Of a stretch of 64,000 nt of DNA, positions 63,773-64,000 are shown piece after piece; position 1 is the first letter of the stretch; the number at the start of each line of letters is the position of its first letter. Made by a program: the position numbers and the translations under genes. Location: assembly GCA_002633005.1 (NCBI GenBank), contig NMRA01000199.1, positions 89,457-153,456 on the forward strand, given 5' to 3'. The notes under the pieces are model-generated. The model was not told where the DNA came from and searched no databases. It worked only from the letters and a program-made list of their open reading frames with translations. The DNA comes from Phoronis australis (lineage: Eukaryota > Phoronida > Phoronidae).

Positions 63773-64000
63773 CTGGAAAAAAACAGGGTTTTGACAGCAT
63801 ACTGAACAGGAAACTGCTATTACTCAGTAAATGCTGATTTGCAAATCAATTCAAATTTATGCAAAATCAAGTGAATGCCCTACAGCACCAGCACTAGCTC
63901 CAACACATTTTACAAAATTAAAGGACACATTTTCTGGACAACAAGGTCAAATACAAAGCTGGCATTTTATTGCGTGCAAGCAATTTTAATAGAAATTTTA

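Overview
This window is eukaryotic nuclear DNA, most likely from an invertebrate animal. It is AT-rich. Its protein genes are split into many short exons with GT...AG introns of a few hundred to about 2,000 bases, and the introns and spacers hold microsatellites, minisatellites, foldback elements and degenerate interspersed repeats. The protein families (RAD51, LRRC9, a sarcoplasmic-calcium-binding-type EF-hand protein) are animal genes. The sequence alone does not settle the phylum; a marine lophotrochozoan or an invertebrate deuterostome is a guess. I joined the exons by hand, requiring splice consensus and continuous reading phase. Four gene models resulted, and all stay open across every junction.

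Layout: (1) 1-2449 is a non-coding flank with a cluster of GC-rich hairpin repeats. (2) 2450-20108, plus strand, is a 21-exon gene for a 1,151-residue protein that I cannot name. It joins two cadherin-like beta-sandwich domains, a U-box-like domain lacking RING cysteines, a TPR superhelix and an Arg/Gly/Ala-rich low-complexity exon. (3) 23472-27944, minus strand, is a complete RAD51 recombinase (8 coding exons, 335 residues), tail-to-tail with gene 2. (4) 29.7-30.7 kb is a probable divergent promoter zone between RAD51 and a small plus-strand ORF (153 codons). It holds a perfect 91-base palindrome flanked by 6-base direct repeats. (5) 30.7-35.8 kb has no supported gene but contains a nested foldback structure of about 930 bases. 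(6) 35796-39171, plus strand, is a 5-exon, 202-residue EF-hand protein. (7) 41977-63772, minus strand, is the last 30 coding exons (1,403 residues) of LRRC9, cut only at its N-terminus by the right edge of the window.

The genes do not form an obvious pathway. RAD51 works in nuclear homologous recombination, LRRC9 is a leucine-rich-repeat scaffold probably tied to motile cilia, and the EF-hand protein is a cytosolic calcium binder. The genes alternate in orientation (+ - + + -), giving two convergent pairs and one divergent pair. The observations most worth following up are the domain architecture of the 1,151-residue protein, the perfect palindrome between RAD51 and the small ORF, the nested foldback element, and several multi-copy repeat families that can be recognised within this one window.
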